A DNA stretch of 14,110 nt, taken from NCBI GenBank assembly GCA_036397475.1, contig DASWIV010000128.1, forward strand, positions 1-14,110. Reading direction: 5' to 3'. The DNA comes from DASWIV01 sp036397475. GTDB lineage: Bacteria; JAJVIF01; JAPKYR01. Shown here piece by piece: positions 14,107 to 14,110 of this stretch; the stretch's first letter is position 1; each line of letters opens with the position of its first letter. The position numbers and the translations under genes are program-made. A model generated the notes under the pieces. The model was not told the origin of the DNA, did not search any database, and saw only the letters and a program-made list of their open reading frames with translations.

Positions 14107-14110
14107 ATGT
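14107..14110 (+). CDS. probable start codon of the next gene (cut off)
   Basis: ATG followed by one base, at the window edge. It is called only because GAGG stands 8 nt upstream and a promoter lies about 190 nt upstream. Nothing can be said about the product. Confidence 0.4.

Overview
The window is a stretch of bacterial chromosome of mixed base composition. It cannot be assigned to a species from the sequence alone. A GH57-type (not GH13-type) glycogen branching enzyme next to GlgC, GlgA and a DUF4912-like protein, with an HDOD protein and a long soluble TPR protein nearby, fits an uncultured or deep-branching lineage, perhaps FCB-related or a candidate phylum. That placement is inference and low confidence.

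Layout. (1) Bases 1-777, + strand: the 3' two-thirds of a DUF58 gene, cut by the window edge. (2) 941-5841, - strand: a compact four-gene glycogen operon transcribed in the order DUF4912-like, glgC, glgA, GH57 branching enzyme. It has a sigma70-like promoter at its head and possibly a terminator at its end. GlgC makes ADP-glucose, GlgA polymerises it, the GH57 enzyme adds alpha-1,6 branches, and the DUF4912-like protein is an accessory of unknown role. (3) About 5942-6144: an intergenic patchwork of hairpins and a degenerate ~36-bp repeat, which recurs near 11880-11976. (4) 6142-7357, - strand: an AAC(3)-fold acetyltransferase gene overlapping a small membrane/PH-like gene. (5) 7479-9894, + strand: a decayed type I restriction-modification locus. 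A 3' piece of hsdS (with an in-frame stop) and a 5' piece of hsdR flank two intact, translationally coupled genes: an HTH plus ImmA/IrrE metallopeptidase and a DUF4411 PIN-like protein. This block looks more AT-rich than its surroundings. (6) 10089-10577, - strand: a second membrane protein with a PH-like tail. (7) 10707-11645, + strand: an HDOD signalling protein. (8) 11646-12061: a gene-free, repeat-rich spacer. (9) 12127-13809, + strand: a TPR protein. (10) 13810-14110: a good promoter, a long leader with an inverted repeat, and the probable start codon of the next gene at 14107.

The two most interesting points are the remnant defence locus, in which only the peptidase/PIN-like pair stays intact between broken hsdS and hsdR, and the repeat-rich spacers. 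The rest is recognisable metabolism and signalling.
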